Below are positions 8,060 through 17,647 of a stretch of DNA of 64,000 bases, one piece after another (position 1 is the stretch's first letter; each line of letters opens with the position of its first letter). Below the pieces are notes generated by a model that searched no databases, was not told where the DNA came from, and worked only from the letters and a program-made list of their open reading frames with translations. The stretch is from the NCBI RefSeq assembly GCF_018614035.1, contig NZ_JAGGPA010000001.1, positions 124,001 to 188,000 on the forward strand, in the 5' to 3' direction. The position numbers and the translations under genes are program-made. Origin of the DNA: Streptomyces sp. ISL-96. Its GTDB lineage: Bacteria; Actinomycetota; Actinomycetes; Streptomycetales; Streptomycetaceae.

Positions 8060-8794
8060 CTACCTATCCAGCCAGACATATCCGGCGAGCCGCCCCGTGG
8101 TGCGGTCCCGGCGGTAAGAGAAGTGGTCGCGCGACTCCAGTGTGCAGACCGGCGACCGGCGCCGGTCGCGTACGCCGAGCGCTTCGAGCTGGGCGTGCAC
8201 TCCGGCGGTCACATCGACGGCCGGTGTTCCCCAGCTGGTCTCCGACCAGGCCGCGGGCACGACTTCGGCGACCTCGGCCCGCATCCGCGCCGGTACTTCG
8301 TAACAGCGCCCGCAGACGGCGGGCCCCGTACGCGCGGTGATACGGGAAGGATCGGCGCCCAGAGTGATCATCGCCTCGACGGCGGCGGGAACCACCCCCG
8401 CGACCATGCCGGGGCGTCCGGCGTGGGCGGCCGCCGCGACACCGGCGACCGGGTCGGCCAGCAGAACGGGCGTGCAGTCCGCGGTGAGTACGGCGAGCGC
8501 GAGCCCGCGCCGCGTGGTCACGACCGCGTCCACGGAAGGAACTTCCGCGCCCCACGGCCCTTCGACCACCGCCACGTCCCGCCCGTGCACCTGGTTCATC
8601 CAGACGACCAGGTCGGGGTCGAGACCGAACGACTTGGCCGCGAGTTCCCGGTTGGCCAGCACGGCGGCCGGGTCGTCGCCGACCGCGCCGCCGAGATTGA
8701 GCTCCTCGTACGGAACGGCGCTCACCCCGCCCCACCTGTCGGTGAAGGCGAAGTGGGCGCCGCCCACGTGTATCGCGTCGTGCCGCACTGTCAC
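8060..8794 (-). CDS. pgeF: Purine nucleoside phosphorylase / laccase-domain protein (YlmD, PgeF-like)
   Basis: 244 aa, DUF152/YfiH fold. Visible signatures: WMNQVHG (about residue 78), [13 protein letters not shown] (Cys and His/Asp metal ligands), AAAHAGRPG, and [11 protein letters not shown] near residue 175. Formerly called multicopper polyphenol oxidase; relatives act on purine nucleosides, and E. coli YfiH edits peptidoglycan precursors (UDP-MurNAc-Ser). That role would suit its place beside ftsZ. Start GTG at 8794, overlapping the ftsZ stop by 4 nt (GTGA), so translation is probably coupled. Confidence 0.92.
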   Translation of the reverse strand: MTVRHDAIHVGGAHFAFTDRWGGVSAVPYEELNLGGAVGDDPAAVLANRELAAKSFGLDPDLVVWMNQVHGRDVAVVEGPWGAEVPSVDAVVTTRRGLALAVLTADCTPVLLADPVAGVAAAAHAGRPGMVAGVVPAAVEAMITLGADPSRITARTGPAVCGRCYEVPARMRAEVAEVVPAAWSETSWGTPAVDVTAGVHAQLEALGVRDRRRSPVCTLESRDHFSYRRDRTTGRLAGYVWLDR

Positions 8795-10023
8795 TTCAAG
8801 AAGTCCGGGACATCCAGCTCTTCTGCCTGGCTGTCCTGGTGGTACGGGCGGGCCGGCGGCACGTGCGTCGCGGACGGGACCGGCGTGGCCGGCAGCTCGT
8901 GCGCCGGGGCGGCCTCGGCCTGGGCCGGGGCCGGCTCCTCGCGCTCGCGCGGCGGGACCGTACCGATGCCGCCGGCCGGCCGCGAAGTCTCGGCGGGCCG
9001 GGACGGCGCGGGCTCCTCGCGCTTGGCGGCCGCCCCCGAGCTGGCGCCGAGCACGTTCTCGCGGCGGGCCGGCGGCTGTCCGCCGTCGAAGCCCGCGGCG
9101 ATGACGGTGACCCGTACCTCGTCGCCCAGCGCGTCGTCGATGACCGCGCCGAAGATGATGTTGGCCTCGGGGTGAGCGGCTTCGCTCACCAGCTGCGCGG
9201 CCTCGTTGATTTCGAAGAGACCGAGGTCCGAGCCGCCCGAGATGGAGAGCAGCACGCCACGGGCGCCGTCGATGGAGGCTTCCAGGAGGGGCGAGGAGAT
9301 CGCCATCTCCGCCGCCGCCACCGCGCGGTCGTCGCCGCGCGCCGACCCGATGCCCATGAGAGCCGAACCGGCCTCGGACATGACCGACTTGACGTCGGCG
9401 AAGTCCAGGTTGATCAGACCGGGGGTGGTGATGAGGTCGGTGATGCCCTGGACACCGCTCAGCAGGACCTGGTCCGCCGACTTGAAGGCATCCAGCACGC
9501 TGACCTGACGGTCCGAAATGGACAGCAGCCGGTCGTTCGGGATGACGATGAGGGTGTCGACCTCTTCGCGGAGCTCGGCGATGCCGTCCTCCGCCTGGTT
9601 CGCGCGGCGCCGGCCCTCGAAGGTGAACGGGCGGGTGACCACACCGATCGTGAGGGCGCCGAGCGAGCGCGCGATGTTGGCGACGACGGGTGCGCCACCG
9701 GTTCCGGTGCCACCGCCTTCGCCGGCCGTGACGAAGACCATGTCGGCCCCCTTGAGGACCTCCTCGATCTCCTCGCGGTGGTCCTCTGCCGCCTTGCGGC
9801 CGACTGCCGGGTTGGCTCCGGCGCCGAGGCCGCGGGTCAGTTCACGTCCGACGTCGAGCTTGACGTCGGCGTCGCTCATCAACAGGGCTTGCGCGTCGGT
9901 GTTGATCGCGATGAACTCGACGCCCTTGAGACCGACCTCGATCATCCGGTTGATGGCATTGACACCACCGCCGCCGACACCGATGACCTTGATGACTGCG
10001 AGGTAGTTCTGCGGTGCTGCCAC
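8791..10023 (-). CDS. ftsZ: Cell division GTPase FtsZ
   Basis: 410 aa, tubulin homologue that assembles the Z-ring for vegetative cross-walls and sporulation septa. GTP-binding: [14 protein letters not shown] (about 14-27) and the tubulin signature GGGTGTG (103-109). The T7 catalytic loop region contains [12 protein letters not shown]. After residue about 320 comes a Pro/Glu/Ala-rich linker, then the conserved C-terminal peptide ELDVPDFLK that contacts SepF. The start is a GTG at 10023 with GAGAGG about 10 nt upstream. The 272-bp gap to ftsQ is where the developmental ftsZ promoters are known in Streptomyces. Confidence 0.98.
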   Translation of the reverse strand: MAAPQNYLAVIKVIGVGGGGVNAINRMIEVGLKGVEFIAINTDAQALLMSDADVKLDVGRELTRGLGAGANPAVGRKAAEDHREEIEEVLKGADMVFVTAGEGGGTGTGGAPVVANIARSLGALTIGVVTRPFTFEGRRRANQAEDGIAELREEVDTLIVIPNDRLLSISDRQVSVLDAFKSADQVLLSGVQGITDLITTPGLINLDFADVKSVMSEAGSALMGIGSARGDDRAVAAAEMAISSPLLEASIDGARGVLLSISGGSDLGLFEINEAAQLVSEAAHPEANIIFGAVIDDALGDEVRVTVIAAGFDGGQPPARRENVLGASSGAAAKREEPAPSRPAETSRPAGGIGTVPPREREEPAPAQAEAAPAHELPATPVPSATHVPPARPYHQDSQAEELDVPDFLK

Positions 10024-10295
10024 GTCGAAGGCCTCTCGCCTCGAGTTACGTGCCGCCGCGGGGTTGCAGCGCCGCGACGACTGATGCCGATTGGGACGGT
10101 CCGAACGCCGACCCGAACCCTAACGGTGAAGTTTAGGGTTACCAGTGTGTCTGTTCCTTGGACTCTCCGAACAGGACACTAAGTCGACAAGTGGCGCACG
10201 TTCAACGAACACGCCGAACCTCCCGTTTTTCTTTTCACCCTATGTGATCACCCATATCGCTGGCCAACCAGGGTGCTGGCCAGCACGAATGACCG
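10024..10295 (-). promoter_or_regulatory. ftsQ-ftsZ intergenic promoter region with WhiA-type motif
   Basis: 272 bp of clearly lower GC than the neighbours, including pyrimidine tracts (GTTTTTCTTTTCACC near 10220). The motif GACAC at 10175-10179, the core bound by WhiA, lies about 150 bp upstream of the ftsZ start. In S. coelicolor this gap holds several ftsZ promoters, one of them sporulation-specific and controlled by WhiA/WhiB; transfer to this strain is by homology. I cannot assign individual -10/-35 boxes with confidence. Confidence 0.6.
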
Positions 10296-11111
10296 TCAAC
10301 TCCCTGACGCGGCGGGCGCGGTGGGCGCACTCACATTGAAGTGCCCGGCCCCCGGAGCTGCTTTCATGAGCGCCTTCAGTGCGCGCGCCTTCGCCTCGCC
10401 CTGCTCGGCGCTCCCCCAGATGACAATACGGTCCCCGTGGAGCCCCAGGGTGATGGAGTCGTACGAGCCGACCTGGATGGTGCGTACGTCGGGGGCCACG
10501 GTCGCCGGCAGGTCGCCCGTGACCCGTACCGCCTCACGGAGCAGTCGGTCCGCTCCGAAACGGCGCAGACTCGGGGAGTCGCCGGACGCCAATTCCAGCA
10601 GCGGTACGCCCGCGGGCGCCTTGGCGACCGTGGCGAACCGCACACTCTCATCGTCCACTTCGATGAAGTTTGCGCCCTTTTTCATGAGCAGTACCGGCTT
10701 TCGCTCGGTCACTTTCAGACCAATGCCGTGCGGCCATGAACGTACGACTTCCACCGAGTCGATACGGGGCAATTTCCGGCGCAGCCGGTCCTCGATGTCG
10801 TCCGTATCGATTGAAATCAGTGGCGCCCCGACCGGGACGGCCGCGGCATCCAGTACCTCATCGGGCGTCAGAACCTGTGTGCCCGACGCCTTCACCTGCT
10901 CCACGCGCAACCAGGAAGAGCCGTAAAGCACCCAGATTCCGCCCCCCGTACCCAGCACCGCCAGGACGAGCACCAGGATCAGGACGCCACGCCCGGGCAG
11001 CCGGAAGCGGCGGCCGGCTCCACCCCGACCGGCACCGCCGTGCGGCGGGCGGGCCGCCGACGACGCCTGCGCCTGTCGTTCACCGCGCTGGGCGGTCGTC
11101 GGTCCGGCCAC
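10296..11111 (-). CDS. ftsQ: Cell division protein FtsQ
   Basis: 271 aa, bitopic membrane protein of the divisome. The cytoplasmic Ala/Gly/Arg-rich N-terminus (1-40) precedes one membrane span (about 43-63, GVLILVLVLAVLGTGGGIWVLY), a POTRA domain (about 66-140, WLRVEQVKASGTQVLTPDEV onward) and the FtsQ beta domain. It links FtsL with the septal synthase FtsW/FtsI. GTG start at 11111. It follows murG by about 37 nt and is separated from ftsZ by a 272-bp regulatory gap. Confidence 0.95.
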   Translation of the reverse strand: MAGPTTAQRGERQAQASSAARPPHGGAGRGGAGRRFRLPGRGVLILVLVLAVLGTGGGIWVLYGSSWLRVEQVKASGTQVLTPDEVLDAAAVPVGAPLISIDTDDIEDRLRRKLPRIDSVEVVRSWPHGIGLKVTERKPVLLMKKGANFIEVDDESVRFATVAKAPAGVPLLELASGDSPSLRRFGADRLLREAVRVTGDLPATVAPDVRTIQVGSYDSITLGLHGDRIVIWGSAEQGEAKARALKALMKAAPGAGHFNVSAPTAPAASGS

Positions 11112-11148
11112 TGCCTGTCGCCTCCTGGGGCCTGCGTCGGTGGGCCGT

Positions 11149-12243
11149 TCAGCCGGCCCTGCGTGCGGCGATCGCCTCGTACACCATGCCGACGAGCAGG
11201 TCGTCGGCGTCCCGGCGGCCGAACTCGGCGGCGGCGCGGGACATCTCGAAGAGCCGGTGCGGGTCCGCGAGGACCGGGAGCACCTCGCTCTGCACCCACT
11301 CGGGCGTCAGCGCCGCGTCGTCGACCAGCAGGCCGCCTCCGGCGTTGACCACCGGCTGGGCGTTGAGCCGCTGCTCGCCGTTGCCGATGGGCAGCGGGAC
11401 GTACGCGGCGGGCAGCCCGACGGCGGAGAGTTCGGCGACGGTCATCGCGCCCGCGCGGCAGAGCATCATGTCGGCCGCGGCGTACGCGAGGTCCATCCGG
11501 TCCACGTACGGTACCGGGATGTACGGCGGCATTCCGGGCATGTTGTCCACCCGCGGCAGTTCGTTCTTGGGCCCGACCGCGTGCAGGATCTGGATGCCGG
11601 AGCGCTGGAGCACCGGCGCGACCTGCTGGATCACCTCGTTGAGGCGCCGGGCGCCCTGCGAGCCGCCGGAGACCAGCAGCGTCGGCAGGTTCGGGTCGAG
11701 GCCGAAGGCGGCACGCGCCTCGGGGCGGACCCGGGCCCGGTCGAGGGTGGCGATGGTGCGGCGCAGCGGGATGCCGATGTAGCGGGCGCCGCGCAGCTTG
11801 CTGTCGGGGGTGGAGACCGCCACGGCGTGCGCGTAGCGCGAGCCGATCTTGTTGGCGAGGCCCGGTCTGGCGTTGGCCTCGTGGACGATGATCGGTACGC
11901 CGAGGCGCTTGGCCGCGAGGTAGCCGGGCAGGGCGACGTAACCGCCGAAGCCGACGACGCAGTCCGCCTTCGTACGTTCCAGGATCTGCTCGGCGGCCTT
12001 GATCGTGCCGCGCAGCCGCCCGGGGACGGTGATCAGTTCGGGGGTGGGCCTGCGGGGCAGCGGGACCGCGGGGATGAGCCCGAGTTCGTAGCCGCGCTCG
12101 GGTACGAGCCTGGTCTCAAGTCCGCGCTCCGTGCCGAGGGCTGTGATGCCCACGGAAGGGTCCTGCCTCCGCAGTGCGTCCGCGAGGGCAAGCGCGGGCT
12201 CGATGTGGCCGGCGGTCCCCCCACCGGCGAGTACGACATGCAC
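11149..12243 (-). CDS. murG: UDP-GlcNAc:lipid I N-acetylglucosaminyltransferase
   Basis: 364 aa, GT28 peripheral membrane enzyme that converts lipid I to lipid II on the inner face of the membrane. N-terminal glycine-rich loop [19 protein letters not shown] (about 4-22). The C-terminal donor domain contains [38 protein letters not shown] and a final helix. GTG start at 12243, 6 nt after the ftsW stop. Full length for the family. Confidence 0.97.
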   Translation of the reverse strand: MHVVLAGGGTAGHIEPALALADALRRQDPSVGITALGTERGLETRLVPERGYELGLIPAVPLPRRPTPELITVPGRLRGTIKAAEQILERTKADCVVGFGGYVALPGYLAAKRLGVPIIVHEANARPGLANKIGSRYAHAVAVSTPDSKLRGARYIGIPLRRTIATLDRARVRPEARAAFGLDPNLPTLLVSGGSQGARRLNEVIQQVAPVLQRSGIQILHAVGPKNELPRVDNMPGMPPYIPVPYVDRMDLAYAAADMMLCRAGAMTVAELSAVGLPAAYVPLPIGNGEQRLNAQPVVNAGGGLLVDDAALTPEWVQSEVLPVLADPHRLFEMSRAAAEFGRRDADDLLVGMVYEAIAARRAG

Positions 12244-12249
12244 CGAAAT

Positions 12250-13665
12250 TCACCGCTCTCCGGACGGACGCTTCTTGACGCGCCGTCTCATCGTCTTCCA
12301 TCTCACCCCGGCCCCTTTGCCAAGGACAGTCCTTCGCATGGCCAGGGCGGCCTTCGCCGCGGGATCCTCTCGCGCGAAGGCGATCAGCAACCCTACGGCG
12401 AACATGGTCGGCAACAGGGACGAGCCCCCGTAGGAGAACAGCGGGAGCGGGACTCCGGCGATCGGCAGCAGGCCGAGCACCGCACCGATATTGACCACGG
12501 CCTGAGCCGTGATCCAGGTGGTCACACCTCCCGCGGCGTACCTCACGAAGGGGTCCTCCGTGCGTCCGGCCACGCGGATACCCGCATAGCCTAGAGCCGC
12601 GAAGAGGGCGAGTACCGACAGCGTCCCCGCCAGACCCAGTTCCTCGCCGGTGATGGCGAAGATGAAGTCGGTGTGCGGCTCGGGGAGTTGACCCCATTTC
12701 TCCACACTCGCACCCAGTCCGGAACCGAACCATCCGCCCGACGCCAGAGCATAGATTCCGTGCACCGCCTGCCAGCATTCACCCTTGGGGCCGAGGTCGG
12801 TCGCGCCGGTGCAGGCGAGGCGCGACATCCGGTTGGGGTTGCTGCTGATGAGGACGAAGCCGACGAATGCCGCGAAGCCGAGTACACCGGCGAAGAGCCG
12901 GGTGGGCGCGCCCGCGAGCCACAGCAGGCCGAAGAGGATCGCGGTGAGGAGGATCGCCGTACCCATGTCGCCGCCGAGCATGATCAGGCCGAGCAGCAGG
13001 AAGGCGACGGGGACGAGCGGCACCAGCATGTGCTTCCACTGGGTCAGCAGCCGCTTCTCCTGCTTGCGGGCGAGCAGGTCGGCCCCCCACAGGACGAGCG
13101 CCAGCTTGCCGAACTCGCTGGGCTGGAGCATGAAGGGGCCGCCCAGCGAGATCCAGTTCTGGTTGCCGCCGATCGCCACTCCTATCCCGGGGATCTGGAC
13201 GAGCACCATCAGGAAGATGGACACGGCCAGCAGCGGGTACGAGAGCGCGCGGTGCAGCTTGGCGGGCATCCGGGAGGCGGCCAGCAGCAGAGCCGTGCCG
13301 ATGAGCGCGGCGAGGAACTGTTTGCGGAAGAAGTACGAGGCGGGCAGCGACAGCTCCAGCGCCTTGATCATCGACGCCGAGTAGACCATCACGAGGCCGA
13401 GCACCGTGATCAGCAGGGCGCTGCCCAGGATGAGGTAGTACGCCGTGAGAGGCCGGTCCCAGGTGCGGCGCGCCTGCTCGTACAACCGGCGCGGACCGTT
13501 CTCGCCGGGCGGTCTCGGCAGGAACGCACCGCGGCGGCGCGTGGCGGCCGGACGGCGGGGGGTCCGCGCCCCGGCCGACTGCATCCTTGCCGTCCCGGCC
13601 CTCCCGGCCCCGGAGCGCCCGCGCAGCGCGGTGCGGCCGCGTGGGGCAGTGTCGTCGGCCAACAT
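12250..13665 (-). CDS. ftsW: Septal peptidoglycan glycosyltransferase FtsW (SEDS)
   Basis: 471 aa. I prefer the ATG at 13665 (MLADDTAPRG) because GGAGGGG lies 8 nt upstream; an ATG at 13686 would add seven residues but has no good ribosome-binding site. A basic cytoplasmic N-terminus of about 65 residues is followed by ten or so membrane segments. SEDS signatures include MVYSASMIKAL, ASRMPAKLHRALSYPLL, PSEFGKLALVLW and a large extracellular loop with NRMSRLACTGATDLGPKGECWQ. It polymerises lipid II together with FtsI. The basic tail ends KKRPSGER. It lies 60 nt downstream of murD and 6 nt upstream of murG. Confidence 0.96.
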   Translation of the reverse strand: MLADDTAPRGRTALRGRSGAGRAGTARMQSAGARTPRRPAATRRRGAFLPRPPGENGPRRLYEQARRTWDRPLTAYYLILGSALLITVLGLVMVYSASMIKALELSLPASYFFRKQFLAALIGTALLLAASRMPAKLHRALSYPLLAVSIFLMVLVQIPGIGVAIGGNQNWISLGGPFMLQPSEFGKLALVLWGADLLARKQEKRLLTQWKHMLVPLVPVAFLLLGLIMLGGDMGTAILLTAILFGLLWLAGAPTRLFAGVLGFAAFVGFVLISSNPNRMSRLACTGATDLGPKGECWQAVHGIYALASGGWFGSGLGASVEKWGQLPEPHTDFIFAITGEELGLAGTLSVLALFAALGYAGIRVAGRTEDPFVRYAAGGVTTWITAQAVVNIGAVLGLLPIAGVPLPLFSYGGSSLLPTMFAVGLLIAFAREDPAAKAALAMRRTVLGKGAGVRWKTMRRRVKKRPSGER

Positions 13666-13725
13666 GTCGGCGTCCCCTCCACTCATGAGCTGCGCCGACC
13701 GGTCCGTGGCGCGGGGACCGGTCTC

Positions 13726-15153
13726 CTAATCGCGCTCCGCGGCCAACTCGCGTACGGCATCGGCGAACGCCTCGCCGCGCTTGTTGTAGTTGGTGTACAT
13801 GTCCATGGAGGCGCAGGCCGGGGCCAGCAGGACCGTGTCCCCGGGCCGGGCGAGCCGCGCCGCTTCCCGCACCGCCGCCGACATCGCCCCAGTGTCGGTC
13901 CGGTCGAGGTCGACCACCGGTACTTCGGGCGCGTGTCGCGCGAGGGCTTCGCGGATGAGCGCGCGGTCGGCGCCGATGAGGACGGCGCCGCGCAGTCGCT
14001 TTGCCGACTTCTCGACGAGCTCGTCGAAGGTGGCGCCCTTGGCGAGGCCGCCCGCGATCCACACGATGGGGTCGTACGCCGCCAGAGAGGCCTCGGTGGC
14101 ATGGGTGTTGGTGGCCTTGGAGTCGTCGACGTACGCGACACCGGCGACGTCCGCGACATGCTCGATGCGGTGCGCGTCGGGGCGGAACGCGCGCAGTCCG
14201 TCGCGTACGGCGGCGGGCTCGACGCCGTAGGCGCGGGCCAGGGCCGCGGCCGCCAGCGCGTTGGCGACGTTGTGCGGGGCCGGCGGGTTGACGTCCGCCA
14301 CCTCGGCCAGCTCCTGCGCGTTCTTCTGGCGGTTCGTGACGAAGGCGCGGTCGACCAGGATGCCGTCGACGACACCGAGTTGGGAGGGCGCGGGCGGGCC
14401 GAGGGTGAAGCCGATCGCGCGGCAGCCCTCCTCGACGTCGGCCTCGCGGACCAGGTCCTCGGTCGCCGGGTCGGCCGCGTTGTAGACGCAGGCGACCTGG
14501 TTGCCCTGGTAGATCCGGCCCTTGTCGGCGGCGTACGCCTCCATGGAGCCGTGCCAGTCGAGGTGGTCGGGGGCGAGGTTCAGCACCGCCGCGGAGTGGG
14601 CGCGCAGCGAGGGCGCCCAGTGCAGCTGGTAGCTGGAGAGCTCGACGGCCAGTACGTCGTAGGGCTCGTCGCCGAGGACGGCGTCCAGCAGCGATACGCC
14701 GATGTTGCCGACGGCGGCGGTACGCAGGCCCGCGGCCTGAAGGATGGAGGCCAGCATGCGTACGGTCGTGGTCTTGCCATTGGTGCCGGTGACCGCGAGC
14801 CAGGGAGCTGGTTTTCTGCCGCCATGGCCCCGGAGCCGCCAGGCCAGCTCTACGTCGCCCCAGATCTCCACGCCCGCCTCGGCGGCGGCCAGGAAGAGTG
14901 GCTTGTCGGGCTTCCAGCCGGGCGCGGTGACGATCAGCTCGGTGCCCTCGGGGAGGGTCGCGCCGTCGCCGAGGCGCACGGTGACGCCCAGGGCTTCGAG
15001 TTCGGCGGCCTGGGCGCGGGAGCGCTCGTCGTCGCCGTCGTTGACGACGGTGACGTGTGCCCCCAGGCCCCGCAGCACACGTGCCGCGGGGATCCCGGAG
15101 ACGCCAAGACCCGCGACGGTCACCCGCTTGCCGGTCCAGGTCACTTCTGTCAC
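13726..15153 (-). CDS. murD: UDP-N-acetylmuramoyl-L-alanine:D-glutamate ligase
   Basis: 475 aa, cytoplasmic Mur ligase that adds D-Glu. The start is the GTG at 15153 ([20 protein letters not shown]), overlapping the mraY stop by 4 nt; the frame is open to 15204, but that would lie inside mraY. N-terminal Rossmann loop [17 protein letters not shown] loop [13 protein letters not shown] (about 120). Later conserved blocks are [17 protein letters not shown] and [15 protein letters not shown]-dependent; substrate UDP-MurNAc-L-Ala. Confidence 0.97.
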   Translation of the reverse strand: MTEVTWTGKRVTVAGLGVSGIPAARVLRGLGAHVTVVNDGDDERSRAQAAELEALGVTVRLGDGATLPEGTELIVTAPGWKPDKPLFLAAAEAGVEIWGDVELAWRLRGHGGRKPAPWLAVTGTNGKTTTVRMLASILQAAGLRTAAVGNIGVSLLDAVLGDEPYDVLAVELSSYQLHWAPSLRAHSAAVLNLAPDHLDWHGSMEAYAADKGRIYQGNQVACVYNAADPATEDLVREADVEEGCRAIGFTLGPPAPSQLGVVDGILVDRAFVTNRQKNAQELAEVADVNPPAPHNVANALAAAALARAYGVEPAAVRDGLRAFRPDAHRIEHVADVAGVAYVDDSKATNTHATEASLAAYDPIVWIAGGLAKGATFDELVEKSAKRLRGAVLIGADRALIREALARHAPEVPVVDLDRTDTGAMSAAVREAARLARPGDTVLLAPACASMDMYTNYNKRGEAFADAVRELAAERD

Positions 15154-16220
15154 TTGTCGGCCGCCCAGCCCGCGTAGAAGAGCCCCAGACCGATGATGAC
15201 GCACATGCCCTGGATGATCCAGAAGCGGACCACCACAAGGACTTCGGACCAGCCCTTGAGCTCGAAGTGGTGCTGGAGCGGCGCCATCTTGAAGACGCGC
15301 TTGCCGGTCATCTTGAACGAGCCGACCTGGATCACGACGGACATCGTGATGAGGACGAACAGGCCGCCGAGGAGCGCCATCAGGAACTCGGTGCGCGAGC
15401 AGATCGCCAGACCCGCGAGCGCGCCGCCGAGGGCGAGCGAGCCGGTGTCACCCATGAAGATCTTGGCGGGCGAGGTGTTCCACCACAGGAAGCCGAAGCA
15501 GGCGCCCATCAGGGCCGCCGCGACGACCGCGAGGTCCAGTGGATCTCGTACTTCGAAACAGGCTTCCGGGTTGGTCAGGCTCGGCGCGTCCGCACAGGAC
15601 TCCTGGAACTGCCAGAGACCGATGAAGGTGTACGCGCCGAAGACCATCACGGAGGCGCCGGTGGCGAGTCCGTCGAGGCCGTCGGTGAGGTTCACACCGT
15701 TCGACATCGCCAGGATCATGAACAGCGCCCAGACCACGAACAGCACCGGGCCGATCGACCAGCCGAAGTCCTGGACGAAGGAGAGCCTGGTGGAGGCCGG
15801 GGCGTTGCCGCGGATGTCCTTGAACTGCAGGGCCAGCACGGCGAACGCGATGCCGACGATCAGCTGTCCGGCCATCTTCGCCTTGGCCCGCAGGCCCAGC
15901 GAACGCTGCTTGACGATCTTGATGTAGTCGTCGAGGAAGCCGACCAGGCCCATGCCCGCCATGAGGAAGAGCACCAGCAGGCCGGAGACGCTCGGCTTCT
16001 CGCCGGTGATCACCTTCGCCAGGGCGTACGCGATGAGCGTGGCCAGGATGAAGGCGATGCCGCCCATGGTCGGGGTGCCGCGCTTGCCGTGGTGGCCGCG
16101 CGGACCGTCGTCCCGGATGAACTGCCCGTATCCCTTGCGGGCCAGCAGTTTGATGAGCAGCGGGGTGCCGATCAGGGTCAGGAAGAGACCGATGGCTCCC
16201 GCGAAGAGGATCTGCCTCAT
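15150..16220 (-). CDS. mraY: Phospho-N-acetylmuramoyl-pentapeptide transferase
   Basis: 356 aa, about ten membrane segments. It transfers phospho-MurNAc-pentapeptide to undecaprenyl phosphate to give lipid I. Conserved parts: KKGT-like block [17 protein letters not shown] (about 43-60), the catalytic [11 protein letters not shown] with paired Asp, [10 protein letters not shown], and [12 protein letters not shown] with its catalytic Asp. ATG start at 16220 overlaps the murF stop (ATGA), and its own stop overlaps murD, so the three genes are probably translationally coupled. Confidence 0.98.
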   Translation of the reverse strand: MRQILFAGAIGLFLTLIGTPLLIKLLARKGYGQFIRDDGPRGHHGKRGTPTMGGIAFILATLIAYALAKVITGEKPSVSGLLVLFLMAGMGLVGFLDDYIKIVKQRSLGLRAKAKMAGQLIVGIAFAVLALQFKDIRGNAPASTRLSFVQDFGWSIGPVLFVVWALFMILAMSNGVNLTDGLDGLATGASVMVFGAYTFIGLWQFQESCADAPSLTNPEACFEVRDPLDLAVVAAALMGACFGFLWWNTSPAKIFMGDTGSLALGGALAGLAICSRTEFLMALLGGLFVLITMSVVIQVGSFKMTGKRVFKMAPLQHHFELKGWSEVLVVVRFWIIQGMCVIIGLGLFYAGWAADK

Positions 16221-17647
16221 CGGCCGGTGACCTCGCCCTCGGTGCGGTGGTCGAGGAGCGCCTGCGCGACTCGCTCGAGACCGACCGACCTGGAAGCCTT
16301 CACCAGCACGACGTCTCCCGGACGCAGTTCACTGCGCAACAGGTCGACCGCCGCTTGCGCGTCGGACACGTGCACCGACTCCTCACCCCACGAACCCTCG
16401 TTGTAAGCGCCCAGCTGCAGCCAGGACGCTTCCCTGCCCCCGACTGCCACGAGCTTGCTGACGTTGAGCCGGACGGCGAGCCGTCCGACCGCGTCGTGCT
16501 CGGTGAGCGAATCGTCACCCAGCTCGGCCATCTGACCGAGCACCGCCCACGTACGCCCACCCTTTGCCTGGGAGGCCCTGCCCATTGCCGCGAGCGCGCG
16601 CAGAGCGGCTCGCATGGACTCGGGGTTCGCGTTGTAGGCGTCGTTGACGATCGTCACACCGTCCGGACGCTCGGTGACCTCCATGCGCCAGCGGGAGAGG
16701 GTGCCCGCCTCGGAGAGCGCGGTGGCGATCTCGTCCACGGACATGCCCAGCTCATGGGCGACGGCGGCCGCGGCGAGCGCGTTCGACACGTGGTGCTCAC
16801 CGTACAGCCGCATGGTCACGTCACTGCACCCGGTGGGTGTGCGAAGACTGAAGGCCGGCCGGCCATTCTCCATGAGCCGGACATTCTCGGCGCGTACGTC
16901 GGCGTCCGCGGCCTCGCCGAAGAGCACGACCCGCGCTTTTGTACGGGACACCATGGCCCGTACGAGCTGGTCGTCGGCGTTGAGCACGGCCACCCCGCCC
17001 GCGTCCGCCGGCGGCAGCGCCTCGACCATCTCGCCCTTGGCCTCGGCGATCTGCTCGCGGCCGCCGAACTCACCGATGTGAGCGGTGCCGACATTCAGTA
17101 CGAGTCCGATGTGCGGCGGGGTCAGCCCGGCGAGGTACCGGATGTGGCCGATGCCGCGCGCGCCCATTTCGAGGACCAGGTGCTCGGTCTCCTCGGTGGC
17201 GCGCAGCGCGGTGAGCGGCAGGCCGATCTCGTTGTTGAGGGAGCCGGGCGTCCAGACCGTGGGGGCCTTGCGCTCCAGGAGCTGGGCGATCAGGTCCTTG
17301 GTGGACGTCTTGCCGGCCGAGCCGGTGAGGGCGACGACCTTCGTGCCGAGCCGTCCGACGACGGCCCGTGCCAGGGCGCCCAGCGCCTCGGTGACATCGT
17401 CGACGACGATGGCGGGTACGCCGACGGGGCGGGTGGCCAGCACGGCTGCCGCACCGGAGGCGACGGCCCGCTCGGCGTAGTCGTGGCCGTCGACTTTCTC
17501 GCCCGCGAAGGCGGCGAAGAGGCTGCCGGGCTTCACTTCGCGCGAGTCGATGACTACGGGGCCGGTCACCGGCAGGGCGCTGTCCGGTATGTCGTGCGAC
17601 TGCCCGCCGGTGATCTCGGCGATCTCGGCGAGGGAGAGTGCGATCAC
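16217..17647 (-). CDS. murF: UDP-MurNAc-tripeptide:D-alanyl-D-alanine ligase
   Basis: 476 aa, the last cytoplasmic Mur ligase, adding D-Ala-D-Ala. N-terminal substrate-binding domain with [18 protein letters not shown] (about 26-43). ATP loop [16 protein letters not shown] (about 103-118). Then [23 protein letters not shown] and [19 protein letters not shown] start at 17647, overlapping the murE stop by 4 nt. Confidence 0.97.
   Translation of the reverse strand: MIALSLAEIAEITGGQSHDIPDSALPVTGPVVIDSREVKPGSLFAAFAGEKVDGHDYAERAVASGAAAVLATRPVGVPAIVVDDVTEALGALARAVVGRLGTKVVALTGSAGKTSTKDLIAQLLERKAPTVWTPGSLNNEIGLPLTALRATEETEHLVLEMGARGIGHIRYLAGLTPPHIGLVLNVGTAHIGEFGGREQIAEAKGEMVEALPPADAGGVAVLNADDQLVRAMVSRTKARVVLFGEAADADVRAENVRLMENGRPAFSLRTPTGCSDVTMRLYGEHHVSNALAAAAVAHELGMSVDEIATALSEAGTLSRWRMEVTERPDGVTIVNDAYNANPESMRAALRALAAMGRASQAKGGRTWAVLGQMAELGDDSLTEHDAVGRLAVRLNVSKLVAVGGREASWLQLGAYNEGSWGEESVHVSDAQAAVDLLRSELRPGDVVLVKASRSVGLERVAQALLDHRTEGEVTGR

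Noticed and set aside
10100..10260. CRP-like TGTGATCACC site upstream of ftsZ
   Set aside because: Only one half of a CRP consensus with a chance TGATCA palindrome; too weak to claim.
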